Of a stretch of DNA of 64,000 bases, positions 25,202-36,130 are shown in pieces. Under the pieces are notes generated by a model. The model was not told the origin of the DNA. It made no database searches and worked only from the letters and a program-made list of their open reading frames with translations. Every line of letters begins with the position of its first letter. Positions within the stretch are counted from its first letter, which is position 1. The position numbers and the translations under genes are program-made. The stretch spans positions 1 to 64,000 of the forward strand of contig CALXBC010000009.1 of the NCBI GenBank assembly GCA_944386455.1. The letters run 5' to 3'. This stretch comes from an uncultured Clostridia bacterium. GTDB lineage: Bacteria; Bacillota; Clostridia; Oscillospirales; Ruminococcaceae.

Positions 25202-25837
25202 ATGAAAAAAGGCATTATCGGTAAAAAAATCGGTATGACCCAGATCTTCGACGAAAAAGGGAATGTGATCCCGGTAACCGTCGTCGAGGCGGGACCTTGC
25301 GTCGTGGCACAGAAGAAAACGGTCGAGAATGACGGCTATAATGCGGTTCAGGTCGGATTCGGCGATGTGCGTGCAAACAAGGTTTCCAAACCCGCGAAAG
25401 GACATTTCGCAAAAGCGGACGTTGCTCCGAAAAAGGAACTCAAGGAGTTCCGGCTGGAAGACTGTGACGCGCTGAACGTCGGCGACATCATCAAAGCGGA
25501 TGTGTTCGCCGAGGGCGATATCGTTGATGTACACGGCGTCAGCAAAGGAAAAGGCTTTGCAGGCACCATCAAGCGTTTCAACAACCACAGCCTGAAAGAC
25601 ACCCATGGTACCGGCCCTGTACACCGTCATGCCGGCTCTATGGCTGCGGCGACCGATCCGTCCAGAATCCCGAAGGGCAAGAAAATGCCGGGTCATCTGG
25701 GCGCTGAGAACGTGACTGTTCAGAACCTGGTCGTCGTGAAGGTAGACGCAGAAAACAATCTGATTGCACTGAAGGGTGCGGTGCCCGGCCCGAAAGGCGG
25801 CATCGTCACCATTACCAACAGTGTCAAGAAGGCTTAA
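25202..25837 (+). CDS. rplC: 50S ribosomal protein L3
   Basis: 211 residues. Starts [20 protein letters not shown] and carries the conserved [22 protein letters not shown] and [30 protein letters not shown] segments that reach the peptidyl-transferase region. AAAGGAGG lies six bases before the ATG. The 88-bp gap after rpsJ is the longest spacer in this early part of the operon. Confidence 0.98.
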   Translation: MKKGIIGKKIGMTQIFDEKGNVIPVTVVEAGPCVVAQKKTVENDGYNAVQVGFGDVRANKVSKPAKGHFAKADVAPKKELKEFRLEDCDALNVGDIIKADVFAEGDIVDVHGVSKGKGFAGTIKRFNNHSLKDTHGTGPVHRHAGSMAAATDPSRIPKGKKMPGHLGAENVTVQNLVVVKVDAENNLIALKGAVPGPKGGIVTITNSVKKA

Positions 25838-25854
25838 GGGAAGGAGGAAGCAAA

Positions 25855-26478
25855 ATGCCAAAGGTTGCAGTATTAGATATGGCAGGCAAAGAAGTTTCTT
25901 CTATGGAGCTTTCGGATGCTATTTTCGGTATTGAGCCCAACGAAGCGGTGATGCACCAGGTGGTTGTGAACTATCTGGCAAATCAGCGTCAGGGCACACA
26001 GTCCACCCTTACCCGCACTGAGGTCAGCGGCGGCGGCAGAAAGCCCTGGAAACAGAAGGGCACCGGCCACGCAAGACAGGGTTCTACCCGCGCTCCGCAG
26101 TGGACACACGGCGGTGTCGCATTAGGCCCGAAGCCGCGTGATTACAGCTACTCCCTTAACAAGAAGGTAAAGCGGCTGGCAATGAAATCCGCGCTGTCCA
26201 GCAAGGTGCAGGACAACAATCTCCTGATCGTGGAAAAGATCGATCTCGAGGGATTTAAAACCAAGGCAATCGTCGAGATGCTGAAAGCCTGCAATGCGGG
26301 CAAAAAGGCTTTGATCGTGATGCCGGATGTAGACCTGAAGGTGGTCAAGAGCGCCGCGAACATTCCCGGTGTCAAAACCGCTCTGGTCAACACCCTGAAC
26401 GTTTATGACATCCTGAATTGCGACACCTTTGTCGTGGTGAAGGATGCGGTCGGAAAAATCGAGGAGGTGTACGCATAA
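25855..26478 (+). CDS. rplD: 50S ribosomal protein L4
   Basis: 207 residues of usual length, with the long loop that lines the exit tunnel ([24 protein letters not shown]). L4 is the autogenous regulator of the S10 operon in some bacteria, relevant to the long leader here. Its stop overlaps the rplW start by one base. Confidence 0.98.
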   Translation: MPKVAVLDMAGKEVSSMELSDAIFGIEPNEAVMHQVVVNYLANQRQGTQSTLTRTEVSGGGRKPWKQKGTGHARQGSTRAPQWTHGGVALGPKPRDYSYSLNKKVKRLAMKSALSSKVQDNNLLIVEKIDLEGFKTKAIVEMLKACNAGKKALIVMPDVDLKVVKSAANIPGVKTALVNTLNVYDILNCDTFVVVKDAVGKIEEVYA

Positions 26479-26771
26479 TGAGAGCTGCTCAGGACATTAT
26501 CTTGAAGCCGATCATCACGGAAGATTCCATGGCACGGATCGCGGACAAGAAATACACCTTCAAAGTGGCGGTGGATGCAAACAAAGTGGAAATCGCAAAA
26601 GCAGTCGAGGAGCTGTTTAAGGTTTCTGTTGACAGCGTCAACACCATGAACTGCAAAGGCAGAGAAAAACGGGTCGGCAGAAACATCGGACACAAGCCGG
26701 ACTGGAAAAAAGCAATCGTTACGCTGAAAAAGGATTCCAAGGGAATCGAGTTCTTTGAAGGCATGAACTAA
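26478..26771 (+). CDS. rplW: 50S ribosomal protein L23
   Basis: 97 residues. Typical DIILKPIITEDSMA start, KVEIAKAVEELF and the hairpin KGREKRVGRNIGHKPDWKKAIVTL. It forms the exit-site platform for SRP and trigger factor. The ATG overlaps the rplD stop (TAATG), with GAGGAGG inside rplD as SD. A small GGCCG/CGGCC hairpin lies in the 91-bp gap before rplB. Confidence 0.97.
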   Translation: MRAAQDIILKPIITEDSMARIADKKYTFKVAVDANKVEIAKAVEELFKVSVDSVNTMNCKGREKRVGRNIGHKPDWKKAIVTLKKDSKGIEFFEGMN

Positions 26772-26862
26772 CCGCCCTTTAAGGGAAACGGCTTTATGCC
26801 GAGGTAACGTATGGCCGGCAGCAGCGGCCGGCCGCTAAACCGAAAAGGAGAGTGAATCAACA

Positions 26863-27696
26863 GTGGCGATCAAAAGCTACAAACCCACGACCTCTTCCAG
26901 ACGTCAGATGACGGTTACCGATTATTCGGTTTTATCCAAGGTTGAACCGGAAAAGAGCCTCCTGGCTCCGCTTAAGCACAAATCCGGAAGAAACAGCTAC
27001 GGACGGATCACCGTTCGCCACAGAGGCGGCGGAAACCGCACCAAATACCGTATCATCGACTTCAAGAGAGACAAGGTCGGCATGAATGCAACCGTACTCA
27101 CTCTGGAGTACGATCCGAACCGTTCTGCACACATTGCGCTGGTGCAGTATGAGGACGGCGAGAAGCGTTATATCATCGCACCGCAGGATCTCAAGGTCGG
27201 CGATGTCGTCAGAGCCGGCGCCGATGCGGATATCAAGCCCGGCAATGCACTGCCGATGACCAATATCCCGGTCGGTACCTTTATCCACAATATTGAGCTT
27301 TATCCCGGAAAGGGCGCACAGCTTGTCCGCGCCGCCGGAAACATGGCACAGCTGATGGCCAAAGAAGGCAACTATGCTCTGATCCGTCTTCCTTCCGGAG
27401 AGCTGCGCAACGTACCGGTCGGATGCTTTGCGACGATCGGACAGGTCGGCAATATCGACCACGAAAACGTCAGCATCGGTAAAGCCGGACGGAAACGCCA
27501 TATGGGCTGGAGACCGACAGTCCGCGGTTCTGTTATGAACCCGAACGACCATCCGCACGGCGGTGGTGAAGGAAAGTCCCCGATCGGACGTCCCGGACCT
27601 GTCACCCCGTGGGGCAAGCCTGCTCTTGGCTATAAGACTCGTGCGAAACATCATCGCTCCGATAAATTTATTGTAAAACGCAGAAACGCGAAGTAA
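26863..27696 (+). CDS. rplB: 50S ribosomal protein L2
   Basis: 277 residues. Starts with GTG after AAAAGGAGAG. Conserved [27 protein letters not shown], the GNALP region and [30 protein letters not shown], with the histidine important for peptidyl transfer, are intact. Required for subunit association and tRNA binding. Confidence 0.98.
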   Translation: MAIKSYKPTTSSRRQMTVTDYSVLSKVEPEKSLLAPLKHKSGRNSYGRITVRHRGGGNRTKYRIIDFKRDKVGMNATVLTLEYDPNRSAHIALVQYEDGEKRYIIAPQDLKVGDVVRAGADADIKPGNALPMTNIPVGTFIHNIELYPGKGAQLVRAAGNMAQLMAKEGNYALIRLPSGELRNVPVGCFATIGQVGNIDHENVSIGKAGRKRHMGWRPTVRGSVMNPNDHPHGGGEGKSPIGRPGPVTPWGKPALGYKTRAKHHRSDKFIVKRRNAK

Positions 27697-27718
27697 TGTG
27701 AAAGGAGGCAGATGAATC

Positions 27719-28000
27719 ATGGGTAGAAGTGTTAAAAAGGGACCTTATGTACAGCCGGTCCTGTTAAAGAGAGTTCAGCAGATGAACGAATCAGGCGAGA
27801 AACGGGTTTTAAAGACCTGGAGCCGTTCTTCAACCATATTCCCGGATTTCGTTGGTCACACCTTCGCAGTGCATGACGGACGCAAGCACGTCCCGGTCTA
27901 TGTGACGGAGGACATGGTGGGTCATAAGCTCGGTGAGTTTGCTCCTACCAGAACATTTAAGGGCCATGCCGGTTCCAAGACGTCTAACAACGGAAAATAG
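27719..28000 (+). CDS. rpsS: 30S ribosomal protein S19
   Basis: 93 residues. [19 protein letters not shown] start; [46 protein letters not shown] is complete. It binds the 16S 3' domain head together with S13. AAAGGAGG lies ahead of the ATG, 22 bp after rplB. Confidence 0.98.
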   Translation: MGRSVKKGPYVQPVLLKRVQQMNESGEKRVLKTWSRSSTIFPDFVGHTFAVHDGRKHVPVYVTEDMVGHKLGEFAPTRTFKGHAGSKTSNNGK

Positions 28001-28021
28001 GCCGGAAGGAGGAATTTTTAA

Positions 28022-28357
28022 ATGGAAGCAAAGGCGAACCTCAGATATGCTAGAATCGCTCCCAGAAAGGTGCAGATCGTTCTTGATCTGATCCGCAACA
28101 AACCGGTCGATGTTGCCATGGCTATCATTAAAAACACACCGAAGGCTGCAAGCGAAATCCTGGAAAAGCTCCTGGCGTCTGCTATCGCAAACGCGGAGAA
28201 TAACCACAGCATGAGCAAAGACAGCCTGTACGTTGCGGAATGCTATGTGACACCGGGACCGACTCTGAAAAGAATCAGACCCCGTGCGCAGGGACGCGCA
28301 TTCAGCGTACTGAAAAGAACATCACATGTTACCTTAGTCCTGAAGGAAAAGGAATAA
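28022..28357 (+). CDS. rplV: 50S ribosomal protein L22
   Basis: 111 residues. Conserved [20 protein letters not shown] start and the tunnel-lining beta hairpin [21 protein letters not shown] are intact, the latter being the site of macrolide-resistance changes in other bacteria. Good SD (GGAAGGAGG). Confidence 0.98.
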   Translation: MEAKANLRYARIAPRKVQIVLDLIRNKPVDVAMAIIKNTPKAASEILEKLLASAIANAENNHSMSKDSLYVAECYVTPGPTLKRIRPRAQGRAFSVLKRTSHVTLVLKEKE

Positions 28358-28360
28358 CAG

Positions 28361-28403
28361 CGGCAGCATATCAAATATAGGCTTAACGGTGTTAAGCTGC
28401 CGG
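28361..28403 (+). other. Alternative hairpins in the rplV-rpsC spacer
   Basis: GCTTAAC-GGT-GTTAAGC (28381-28397) and CGGCAGC (28361-28367) with GCTGCCG (28396-28402) are two stems that share two bases and so may be mutually exclusive. They lie just before the rpsC SD and could affect its translation or RNA processing. Confidence 0.4.
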
Positions 28404-28420
28404 TTTAAGGAGGTAAACGA

Positions 28421-29119
28421 ATGGGCCAGAAAGTAAACCCACATGGACTCAGAGTGGGCGTTATCAAAGATTGGGATTCCCGCTGGTTCGCGAAAGATAA
28501 AGAGTTCGGCGATGTTCTTGTTGAGGACTACAAGATCCGTAAGTTTCTCAAAAAGACTCTGTATGCCGCAGGCGTGCCGAAAATCGAGATCGAGCGCGAT
28601 GCTCAGAAAGTCAGAATCCACATTCATTGTGCAAAACCCGGTATCGTCATCGGTAAGGGCGGCGCGGAGATCGAAAAGCTCCGCATGACTGTCCAGAACA
28701 TGATCGGCAAGCCGGTTGTCCTCAATATCGTAGAGGTCAAACAGCCTGACCTCAATGCACAGCTGGTTGCAGAAAATATTGCATCTCAGCTGGAGCGCAG
28801 AATTTCGTTCCGCCGTGCCATGAAGCAGTGCATCGGCAGAACCATGAAGCTCGGCGCAAAAGGAATCAAGACCCGCGTGGCCGGCCGTCTGGGCGGCGCT
28901 GAAATCGCCCGGAGCGAAAGCTATCACGAGGGAACCATTCCGCTTCAGACCATCCGTGCAGACATTGACTACGGATTCGCAGAAGCGCATACCACATATG
29001 GTAAGCTTGGTGTCAAGGTCTGGATCTACAAGGGCGAAGTCTTAAAAGGAGAGATCGGCAGCAGAAAGAATGCTCCCGCTCCGAGAAAAAAGCCCCGCAG
29101 GGAAGGAGGAAGTAAGTAA
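28421..29119 (+). CDS. rpsC: 30S ribosomal protein S3
   Basis: 232 residues. [22 protein letters not shown] start, KH type II domain with [12 protein letters not shown], and the C-terminal domain with [27 protein letters not shown] and [24 protein letters not shown]. Part of the mRNA entry and helicase site. Stop overlaps the rplP start by one base. Confidence 0.98.
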   Translation: MGQKVNPHGLRVGVIKDWDSRWFAKDKEFGDVLVEDYKIRKFLKKTLYAAGVPKIEIERDAQKVRIHIHCAKPGIVIGKGGAEIEKLRMTVQNMIGKPVVLNIVEVKQPDLNAQLVAENIASQLERRISFRRAMKQCIGRTMKLGAKGIKTRVAGRLGGAEIARSESYHEGTIPLQTIRADIDYGFAEAHTTYGKLGVKVWIYKGEVLKGEIGSRKNAPAPRKKPRREGGSK

Positions 29120-29544
29120 TGTTACTGCCAAAGCGTGTAAAATACCGCCGCGTGCACAGAGGCCGCCTGAAAGGTACCGCTACCCGCGGAAACACGGTCA
29201 GCAACGGCGAATACGGCTTACAGGCACTGGAGCCGGCATGGATTACTTCCAACCAGATCGAGGCTGCCCGTATCGCCATGACCCGTTATATCAAGCGTGG
29301 CGGTCAGGTATGGATCAAAATTTTCCCGGACAAACCGGTTACGGAAAAGCCGGCTGAAACCCGAATGGGTTCCGGTAAAGGCTCCCCGGAATACTGGGTT
29401 GCCGTTGTAAAGCCCGGTCGTGTTATGTTTGAAATTGCAGGCGTTTCGGAGGAAACTGCCCGCGAGGCCATGCGCCTTGCGATGCACAAGCTCCCGATCA
29501 AGTGCAAATTCGTTGCGAGAGAAGAACAAGGTGGTGAGCAATAA
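29119..29544 (+). CDS. rplP: 50S ribosomal protein L16
   Basis: 141 residues. [18 protein letters not shown] start, [23 protein letters not shown] and [19 protein letters not shown] are typical. Positions A-site tRNA. GGAAGGAGG is supplied from the end of rpsC and the ATG overlaps its stop. Confidence 0.98.
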   Translation: MLLPKRVKYRRVHRGRLKGTATRGNTVSNGEYGLQALEPAWITSNQIEAARIAMTRYIKRGGQVWIKIFPDKPVTEKPAETRMGSGKGSPEYWVAVVKPGRVMFEIAGVSEETAREAMRLAMHKLPIKCKFVAREEQGGEQ

Positions 29545-29546
29545 TC

Positions 29547-29747
29547 ATGAAAGCTTCAGAAATCCGTGACTTGTCGCTCGTTGAAATGAACGAGAAGTTG
29601 ACAGACCTCAAAGATGAGCTCTTCAAGCTGCGCTTCCAACTTGCTGTGAACCAGCTCGATAACCCTATGCGTATTAAAGCAGTCAAAAAAGATATTGCTC
29701 GCATTAAAACGGTTATCCGCGAGCAGGAAATGAAAAGTGCGCAATAG
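29547..29747 (+). CDS. rpmC: 50S ribosomal protein L29
   Basis: 66 residues, two-helix protein: [53 protein letters not shown]. Starts 2 bp after rplP; its SD (AAGGTGGTGAG) lies inside the rplP end. Contacts L23 near the tunnel exit. Confidence 0.97.
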   Translation: MKASEIRDLSLVEMNEKLTDLKDELFKLRFQLAVNQLDNPMRIKAVKKDIARIKTVIREQEMKSAQ

Positions 29748-29768
29748 GCCGAAGGGAGGATTTAAGCT

Positions 29769-30026
29769 ATGAGCGAAAGAAACCTCAGAAAAACGCGGGT
29801 TGGCAAGGTTGTCAGCAACAAGATGGACAAAACCGTCGTTGTCGCGATCGAGGACAATGTCCGTCATCCGCTTTATAAAAAGATTATCAAACGTACCGTC
29901 AAGCTCAAGGCCCATGACGAGGAAAACGCATGCGGCATCGGCGACCGCGTTATGGTAATGGAAACCCGTCCTTTGTCCAAAGACAAGAGATGGAGACTGG
30001 TAGAAATCATTGAGAAGGCAAAATAA
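29769..30026 (+). CDS. rpsQ: 30S ribosomal protein S17
   Basis: 85 residues. [40 protein letters not shown] is the OB-fold core; the C-terminal [27 protein letters not shown] is complete. SD GAAGGGAGG. Confidence 0.98.
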   Translation: MSERNLRKTRVGKVVSNKMDKTVVVAIEDNVRHPLYKKIIKRTVKLKAHDEENACGIGDRVMVMETRPLSKDKRWRLVEIIEKAK

Positions 30027-30059
30027 TTGCTGTTTTAAGTCCGAAAGGAGGAACGCACT

Positions 30060-30428
30060 GTGATACAGATGCAAACTTACCTTAAGGTAGCGGACAACAC
30101 CGGTGCTAAGGAACTCATGTGCATCCGCGTATTGGGCGGTACCCGCAGAAGGTATGCGAACATCGGCGACGTTGTGGTTGCTTCGGTCAAAAAAGCAACA
30201 CCAGGCGGCGTTGTTAAAAAGGGCGATGTTGTAAAAGCAGTTATCGTTCGTTCAGCCAAAGGTCTTCGCCGGGAAGACGGAAGCTATATCCGTTTTGACG
30301 AGAACGCGGCTGTCATCATAAGAGAAGATAAAAACCCAAGAGGAACCCGTATCTTTGGGCCGGTAGCAAGAGAGCTTCGTGAAAAGGAATACATGAAGAT
30401 TTTGTCCCTTGCTCCTGAAGTTCTTTAA
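30060..30428 (+). CDS. rplN: 50S ribosomal protein L14
   Basis: 122 residues, starting with GTG ([27 protein letters not shown]). [27 protein letters not shown] and [24 protein letters not shown] are conserved. Lies at the subunit interface. SD GAAAGGAGG. Confidence 0.98.
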   Translation: MIQMQTYLKVADNTGAKELMCIRVLGGTRRRYANIGDVVVASVKKATPGGVVKKGDVVKAVIVRSAKGLRREDGSYIRFDENAAVIIREDKNPRGTRIFGPVARELREKEYMKILSLAPEVL

Positions 30429-30445
30429 TTGGAGGTGCACTTATC

Positions 30446-30787
30446 GTGAAGATGCACGTGAAAACCGGCGACACCGTTGTATTGTTGACCGGAAGATTCA
30501 AGGACAAATATAAGGACGAGAAAAAGACCCTGAAGACCGGCAAGGTTCTCGAAGTCAGCCCCAAGGAAGGCAAGGTCATTGTCGAGGGGATCAACATGGT
30601 ATCCAAGCATGTGAAACCGAGACGGATGGGCGAGCAGGGCGGCATTGTGAAAGCAGAAGCCCCGATCTACGCCTGCAAGGTTATGGTCGTTTGTCCGAAA
30701 TGCAACAAGCCGACCAGAGTCGGCCACACCGTTGACAAAGACGGCAAAAAAGTCCGTGTCTGCAAGCATTGCCAGGCAACATTTTAA
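30446..30787 (+). CDS. rplX: 50S ribosomal protein L24 with C-terminal zinc ribbon
   Basis: 113 residues, GTG start. The N-terminal KOW domain is typical ([16 protein letters not shown]...[19 protein letters not shown]). The C-terminal part holds CPKC (83, 86) and CKHC (106, 109), a probable zinc ribbon that many bacterial L24 proteins lack or have lost. Confidence 0.96.
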   Translation: MKMHVKTGDTVVLLTGRFKDKYKDEKKTLKTGKVLEVSPKEGKVIVEGINMVSKHVKPRRMGEQGGIVKAEAPIYACKVMVVCPKCNKPTRVGHTVDKDGKKVRVCKHCQATF

Positions 30788-30803
30788 GTGAGGAGGAAGA
30801 TTC

Positions 30804-31343
30804 ATGGCCAGAATGAAGGACTACTATAAAAATGATGTAGCACCGGCTCTGATGAAGAAGTTCGGCTACAAGAGTGTCATGCAGATCCCCAAGCTTGATA
30901 AGGTTGTCATCAATGTTGGCTGCGGCGAAGCACGCGACAACGCGAAAATCATTGACGCAATCATGGGCGACCTCGCACAGATCACCGGCCAGAAAGCGGT
31001 TGTCTGCAAGGCGAGAAAGTCCGTCGCAAACTTTAAGCTGCGGGAAGGCATGAACATCGGCGCAAAGGTTACCCTGCGCGCAGACAGAATGTACGAATTC
31101 GTTGACAGACTGTTCAACGTCGCTCTTCCGAGAGTAAGAGATTTCAGAGGTATCAACCCCGATTCCTTTGACGGCCGCGGAAACTATTCCATGGGTATCA
31201 AGGAACAGCTGATTTTCCCTGAGATCGAATATGATAAGATCGACAAGGTGCGTGGTATGGACATCGCGTTCATCACGACCGCAAAAACTGATGAAGAGGC
31301 GCGCGAGCTGCTGTCTATGCTGGGCGCTCCGTTCACAAAGTAA
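30804..31343 (+). CDS. rplE: 50S ribosomal protein L5
   Basis: 179 residues. [36 protein letters not shown] start, [24 protein letters not shown] and [35 protein letters not shown] are typical. Binds 5S rRNA and contacts P-site tRNA. SD GAGGAGG. Confidence 0.98.
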   Translation: MARMKDYYKNDVAPALMKKFGYKSVMQIPKLDKVVINVGCGEARDNAKIIDAIMGDLAQITGQKAVVCKARKSVANFKLREGMNIGAKVTLRADRMYEFVDRLFNVALPRVRDFRGINPDSFDGRGNYSMGIKEQLIFPEIEYDKIDKVRGMDIAFITTAKTDEEARELLSMLGAPFTK

Positions 31344-31359
31344 AGGGAGGAAAATTTAG

Positions 31360-31545
31360 ATGGCAAAGAGATCCATGATCGTAAAACAGCAGAGAACTCC
31401 TAAATATTCCACCCGTGCCTACAACAGGTGCAAAATCTGCGGACGGCCGCACGCCTATCTGAGAAAATACGGGATCTGCCGTATCTGCTTCAGAGAATTG
31501 GCTTATAAAGGTGAGATTCCGGGCGTTAAAAAGGCTAGCTGGTAA
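31360..31545 (+). CDS. rpsN: 30S ribosomal protein S14, zinc-binding short form
   Basis: 61 residues, the short type with four zinc ligands C24, C27, C40 and C43 ([20 protein letters not shown]). The usual form in Firmicutes at this position. SD GGGAGG, 16 bp after rplE. Confidence 0.98.
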   Translation: MAKRSMIVKQQRTPKYSTRAYNRCKICGRPHAYLRKYGICRICFRELAYKGEIPGVKKASW

Positions 31546-31569
31546 GCACGAGCAAAGGAGGTTGACGGC

Positions 31570-31968
31570 ATGCAGATCACCGATACAATCGCTGATATGC
31601 TAACCCGCATTAGAAATGCGAATACAGCAAAACATGACACGGTTGACATTCCGGCATCCAACATGAAAAAGGCAATTGCCCAGATTCTGGTGGATGAGGG
31701 ATTTGTGAAAAACTACCAGGTCATTGATGACGGAAAACAGGGCGTCATCCGGATCACTCTCAAGTATGGCGAAAACAAGTCCTCGATCATCACGGGCTTG
31801 CGGAGAGTGTCCAAACCTGGCCTTCGTATTTATACAAGCTGCGAGGATATGCCAAAGGTGATGAAGGGCCTTGGCGTTGCGATCGTTTCAACATCCAAGG
31901 GCGTGATGACCGACAAACGGGCACGCAAAGAGAATGTTGGCGGCGAAGTCCTTGCATTCATCTGGTAA
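31570..31968 (+). CDS. rpsH: 30S ribosomal protein S8
   Basis: 132 residues. [30 protein letters not shown] start and the C-terminal [33 protein letters not shown] are complete. S8 is the translational repressor of the spc operon in enterobacteria; I see no such site here. SD AAAGGAGG. Confidence 0.98.
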   Translation: MQITDTIADMLTRIRNANTAKHDTVDIPASNMKKAIAQILVDEGFVKNYQVIDDGKQGVIRITLKYGENKSSIITGLRRVSKPGLRIYTSCEDMPKVMKGLGVAIVSTSKGVMTDKRARKENVGGEVLAFIW

Positions 31969-31986
31969 GAGGAGGTAGCGTCGAAT

Positions 31987-32535
31987 ATGTCACGTATAGG
32001 CAGAAAACCGATCGATGTCCCCTCCGGCGTGAATGTCACAATAAACGGCAATCACATTACCGTAAAAGGTGCGAAGGGAACACTGGAAAGGGAATTTCCG
32101 AAAAACTTTACTGTGAAGGTGGAAAACAACGTCCTCACAGTGGAACGTCCGAATGACGAAAAAGAAAACAAAGCGCTTCATGGCCTGACACGCACACTGA
32201 TCCACAACATGGTCGAGGGCGTGACCAATGGCTTCAGCAAGGAGCTCGAAGTGAACGGCGTCGGTTATCGTGCCCAGAAACAGGGCAAGAATCTGGTGAT
32301 GAACCTGGGGTATTCCCATCAGGTCATTATGCCGGAGCCGGAGGGCATCACCATCGAGGTCCCGGCACCGAACAAAATCGTTGTACACGGTGCAGACAAA
32401 CAGCAGGTAGGCCAGTTTGCTGCTGAAATACGCGAGCAGCGGAAGCCGGAGCCATACAAGGGCAAAGGTATTAAGTACGTTGATGAGCATATTCAGAGAA
32501 AAGAAGGCAAAGCCGGCAAGGGCGCTAAGAAGTAA
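31987..32535 (+). CDS. rplF: 50S ribosomal protein L6
   Basis: 182 residues. [21 protein letters not shown] start; [26 protein letters not shown] and [33 protein letters not shown] are typical. Near the factor-binding site. SD GAGGAGG. Confidence 0.98.
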   Translation: MSRIGRKPIDVPSGVNVTINGNHITVKGAKGTLEREFPKNFTVKVENNVLTVERPNDEKENKALHGLTRTLIHNMVEGVTNGFSKELEVNGVGYRAQKQGKNLVMNLGYSHQVIMPEPEGITIEVPAPNKIVVHGADKQQVGQFAAEIREQRKPEPYKGKGIKYVDEHIQRKEGKAGKGAKK

Positions 32536-32548
32536 GGAGTGACTGGTA

Positions 32549-32908
32549 ATGATTAAAAAGCCTGACAGCAATAAGGCAAGAATCAAGCGGCACCTCAGAG
32601 TGCGCAACAAAATCAGCGGCACGCCTGAACGTCCACGCCTCAACGTATTCCGTTCCGCAAAGCATATTTATGCACAGCTGATCGACGATGTAAACGGCGT
32701 AACACTGGTTTCTGCATCCTCCCTTGAAAAGGGCTTTGAAGGAAACGGCGGAAACAAGGAAGGCGCCAAAAAGGTCGGCGAGCTGATTGCAAAAAAAGCA
32801 GCGGAAAAGGGTATCGAAAACGTTGTGTTTGACCGCAGCGGATATCTGTATCACGGCCGCGTGATGGAGTTGGCTGAGGGCGCCCGCGAATGTGGCCTCA
32901 AATTCTGA
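32549..32908 (+). CDS. rplR: 50S ribosomal protein L18
   Basis: 119 residues. [45 protein letters not shown] and [28 protein letters not shown] are conserved. Binds 5S rRNA. SD AAGGAG, 13 bp after rplF. Confidence 0.98.
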   Translation: MIKKPDSNKARIKRHLRVRNKISGTPERPRLNVFRSAKHIYAQLIDDVNGVTLVSASSLEKGFEGNGGNKEGAKKVGELIAKKAAEKGIENVVFDRSGYLYHGRVMELAEGARECGLKF

Positions 32909-32923
32909 CGGGGAGGTAATCTT

Positions 32924-33424
32924 TTGGCTAGAATAGATGCATCTACACTTGATTTAAGTGAAAAAGTAGTCGCCATCAACCGTGTTGCTAAGACGGTAAA
33001 AGGCGGACGTGTTATGAAGTTCTCAGCCTTGGTGGTCGTCGGCGACGGCAATGGCATCGTTGGCTTCGGCATGGGAAAATCCAGCGAGGTTCCGGATGCC
33101 ATCCGCAAAGGAATTGAGGACGCAAAGAAAAATCTGACAAAAATTTCGTTGAAGGGTTCTACAATCCCGCATGAAGTGATTGGTAAATTCGGTGCAGGCA
33201 GCGTTCTGATGAAGCCGGCTCCGGAAGGTACCGGCGTGATCGCCGGCGGCGCCGTCCGTGCGGTTGTGGAAATGGCAGGTATCAAGGATATTCGTACCAA
33301 ATGCCTGCGGTCCAATAATCCCTGCAACGTCGTAAGAGCAACAATGAACGGCCTCACAAGCCTGCGTTCTGCGGAACAGGTTGCTGCGACCCGCGGCAGA
33401 TCCGTTGCGGAAATTTATGGTTAA
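32924..33424 (+). CDS. rpsE: 30S ribosomal protein S5
   Basis: 166 residues, TTG start after [53 protein letters not shown] and [24 protein letters not shown] are conserved; [15 protein letters not shown] fits. Part of the mRNA entry tunnel. Confidence 0.98.
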   Translation: MARIDASTLDLSEKVVAINRVAKTVKGGRVMKFSALVVVGDGNGIVGFGMGKSSEVPDAIRKGIEDAKKNLTKISLKGSTIPHEVIGKFGAGSVLMKPAPEGTGVIAGGAVRAVVEMAGIKDIRTKCLRSNNPCNVVRATMNGLTSLRSAEQVAATRGRSVAEIYG

Positions 33425-33438
33425 GGGAGGACATGGAC

Positions 33439-33618
33439 ATGGCCAATCTTAAGATCAAACTGGTAAGAAGTCTTGTCGGTTCCCAAAAGGGACAGATTGC
33501 CACCGCTCATTCTCTTGGACTGCGCAAGATCGGCGCTGAAACGGTCCAGCCGGACAATGATGCGACAAAGGGCAAAATCGCGAAGATTTCCCACCTCGTC
33601 GAGGTTACTGAAGACTAA
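33439..33618 (+). CDS. rpmD: 50S ribosomal protein L30
   Basis: 59 residues ([56 protein letters not shown]). Two in-frame ATGs exist (33433, 33439); the second is eight bases from GGGAGG and matches the family start, so it is chosen. Confidence 0.97.
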   Translation: MANLKIKLVRSLVGSQKGQIATAHSLGLRKIGAETVQPDNDATKGKIAKISHLVEVTED

Positions 33619-33634
33619 GCAAGGAGGTGCGAGT

Positions 33635-34075
33635 ATGAAACTGCACGAATTATCACCGGCACCGGGTTCCAACCGGGATTCGTTCCGCAAAGGCAGAGGA
33701 GCCGGCTCCGGTAACGGCAAAACCGCGGGCAGAGGACACAAGGGCCAGAACGCCCGTTCCGGCGGCGGTGTCAGACCGGGCTTTGAAGGCGGACAGATGC
33801 CTTTGGCAAGACGTCTGCCGAAAAGAGGCTTCAATAATATCTTTGCTGTGAAGTATGCAGCGGTCAATGTATCCGAGCTCAACAGATTTGAGGACGGAGC
33901 GGTTGTTGACGCAGAGGCATTGAAGGCAGCGGGCGTTGTGAAAAAGACGCTGGACGGGATCAAAATTCTCGGTAACGGCGAAATCAGTAAAAAGCTGACG
34001 GTCAAGGCCGCTAAATTTTCGACATCTGCAAAAGAAAAAATCGAGCAGGCAGGTGGAAAGGCCGAGGTGATCTAA
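33635..34075 (+). CDS. rplO: 50S ribosomal protein L15
   Basis: 146 residues. [66 protein letters not shown] is the usual glycine-rich N terminus. SD AAGGAGG. Its TAA is directly followed by the secY start. Confidence 0.98.
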   Translation: MKLHELSPAPGSNRDSFRKGRGAGSGNGKTAGRGHKGQNARSGGGVRPGFEGGQMPLARRLPKRGFNNIFAVKYAAVNVSELNRFEDGAVVDAEALKAAGVVKKTLDGIKILGNGEISKKLTVKAAKFSTSAKEKIEQAGGKAEVI

Positions 34076-35407
34076 GTGTTCGATGTGTTCCGTAATGCAT
34101 TTAAAAACCAGGACCTTAGAAAAAAAATCCTCTATACCTTTTTCATTATCATTATCTTTCGGGTCGGCTCTGCGATTCCGGTCCCGTTTTTGGACACCTC
34201 TGCATTACAGACGTGGTTCAGCAGCGCGGACAGTGCAGGTAACTTTTTGAGTTATCTGAACGTCATGACCGGCGGCGCGTTTTCCAATGCGACCTTGTTT
34301 GCAATGTCGATCACACCGTATATCAACGCTTCCATTATCATACAGCTGCTGACGGTCGCTATTCCTCCGCTGGAGCGGCTCGCAAAAGAAGGCGTGGAAG
34401 GGCGGAAGACGCTGAACAAGATCACGCGCTGGACGACACTCGGTCTCGCGTTGATCCAGGCAGTCGGCTTCTATTTCATTCTGCGCAACGGCACCATTAC
34501 AGGTGATGTTTCTGCGCTCAAGGATGCATATAAGCACGGCTTTACGGGCTTCTTTGTTGCGGCGGTGATTGTGACGATGTTTACGGCTGGTGCAGCATTG
34601 ATCGTTTGGCTCGGTGAACAGATCAATATCAAGGGAATCGGAAACGGTATTTCCATTATCCTGTTTGCTGGTATTGTATCGCGCGGTCCGCAGGCAGTAC
34701 AGTCTATTATTGGTCTGATTGGACTGGGCGGACAGAAGCCACAGTACTATGTGCTGGCTCCATTGATCGTTGTAATCTTTGTTTTGCTGATCGGTTTTGT
34801 TGTGCTGATGACCAATGCAGAGCGCAAGATACCCGTTCAGTATGCAAAACGGGTGGTCGGACGAAAGATGTACGGCGGACAAACCAACTATATTCCGATC
34901 AAGGTTGCAATGAGCGGCGTTATGCCGATCATCTTTGCAAGCTCCATTATGTCCATTCCGGGCACTATCGGCAGCTTTGTACAGGTGAAGGCCGGCGGCT
35001 TCTGGGAAGGCTTTTTCAGCCTGTTCCGGTACAACAGCTGGTTTTATGCAATTCTTTATTTCCTGCTGATCATCGCCTTTAACTATTTCTATGTGGCGAT
35101 TCAGTATAATCCGATCGAAATTTCCAATAATCTCCGCAAGAACAACGGCGCAATCCCAGGTATTCGTCCAGGAAAGCCCACCTCTGATTTTATCACCAGA
35201 GTCATTTCCAAGATCACGTTTGTGGGCGCTATCTTCCTCGGCCTGATTGCAGTATTCCCGATTGCATTTTCCATGGCAGTTCCGGATGCGGGCAATATGG
35301 CGCTTGGCGGAACAACCATGCTGATCGTGGTCGGTGTTGCGCTTGAGACGATGAGATCATTGGAATCCCAGATGATGATGCGTCATCATAAGGGCTTCTT
35401 AGAGTAA
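34076..35407 (+). CDS. secY: Preprotein translocase subunit SecY
   Basis: 443 residues with ten transmembrane segments. Typical motifs: RKKILYTFFIIIIFRVGSAIPVP, NASIIIQLLTVAIPPLERLAKEG, and VGRKMYGGQTNYIPIKVAMSGVMPIIFASSI before segment 7. The GTG start abuts the rplO stop with no separate SD beyond GAGGTGATC, so it is probably translationally coupled. secG lies 26 kb away at 61707; secE is not in the window. Confidence 0.98.
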   Translation: MFDVFRNAFKNQDLRKKILYTFFIIIIFRVGSAIPVPFLDTSALQTWFSSADSAGNFLSYLNVMTGGAFSNATLFAMSITPYINASIIIQLLTVAIPPLERLAKEGVEGRKTLNKITRWTTLGLALIQAVGFYFILRNGTITGDVSALKDAYKHGFTGFFVAAVIVTMFTAGAALIVWLGEQINIKGIGNGISIILFAGIVSRGPQAVQSIIGLIGLGGQKPQYYVLAPLIVVIFVLLIGFVVLMTNAERKIPVQYAKRVVGRKMYGGQTNYIPIKVAMSGVMPIIFASSIMSIPGTIGSFVQVKAGGFWEGFFSLFRYNSWFYAILYFLLIIAFNYFYVAIQYNPIEISNNLRKNNGAIPGIRPGKPTSDFITRVISKITFVGAIFLGLIAVFPIAFSMAVPDAGNMALGGTTMLIVVGVALETMRSLESQMMMRHHKGFLE

Positions 35408-35420
35408 GGAGAACTCCGAT

Positions 35421-36053
35421 ATGAATTTGATTTTATTAGGGGCCCCCGGTGCGGGCAAGGGAACACAGGCGGAAATCATTTGTGCGCATCTGCATATTCC
35501 CGCGATCTCGACCGGAAACATGCTCAGAGAAGCAATTTCGAACGGAACCGAGACCGGTTTGAAGGCAAAGTCCTTTATGGACAGCGGAAAGCTGGTGCCG
35601 GACGAAGTGGTCATCGAGATTCTGAAAGACAGAATCAGCAAGGATGACTGCAAAAACGGTTTTATTCTGGACGGATTTCCAAGGACCGTCCCGCAGGCCG
35701 AGGCGCTGGATACGATGGGCGTCAGGATCGACAAGGTCATCGACATCGAAGTCGCAGATGAAAAAATCATGCAGCGGCTGTCCGGCAGACGGGTCTGCGA
35801 AAAATGCGGCGCTTCCTATCATGTGGACTACAAGCCTTCTGCAAAAGAGGATGCTTGTGACAAATGTGACGGCAGAACCGTACAGCGCAAGGACGATCAT
35901 CCGGATACCATCAGGGAGCGGCTTCGTGTTTATCACGAGCAGACCGAACCTTTAAAGGGGTATTATGAAAAAACAGGCAAACTCGTCATTGTAGAGGGAC
36001 AGGAGGAAGTCAAGGATACCACTGCCCTCACTTTGAAAGCACTGGAAGCCTGA
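35421..36053 (+). CDS. adk: Adenylate kinase
   Basis: 210 residues. P-loop GAPGAGKGT (7-15), AMP site (STGNMLREAI), DGFPRT (84-89), and a zinc-type LID with C126, C129, C146 and C149, as in many Gram-positive enzymes. Catalyses ATP + AMP to 2 ADP. Its place after secY is standard. SD AAGGAG. Confidence 0.98.
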   Translation: MNLILLGAPGAGKGTQAEIICAHLHIPAISTGNMLREAISNGTETGLKAKSFMDSGKLVPDEVVIEILKDRISKDDCKNGFILDGFPRTVPQAEALDTMGVRIDKVIDIEVADEKIMQRLSGRRVCEKCGASYHVDYKPSAKEDACDKCDGRTVQRKDDHPDTIRERLRVYHEQTEPLKGYYEKTGKLVIVEGQEEVKDTTALTLKALEA

Positions 36054-36130
36054 CGGCTGTCAAAAACAGAGAGAAAGGAAACGATACCGGGCATAGAATT
36101 ATGCGGGTTTCGTATCATGTGGCGATTCAT

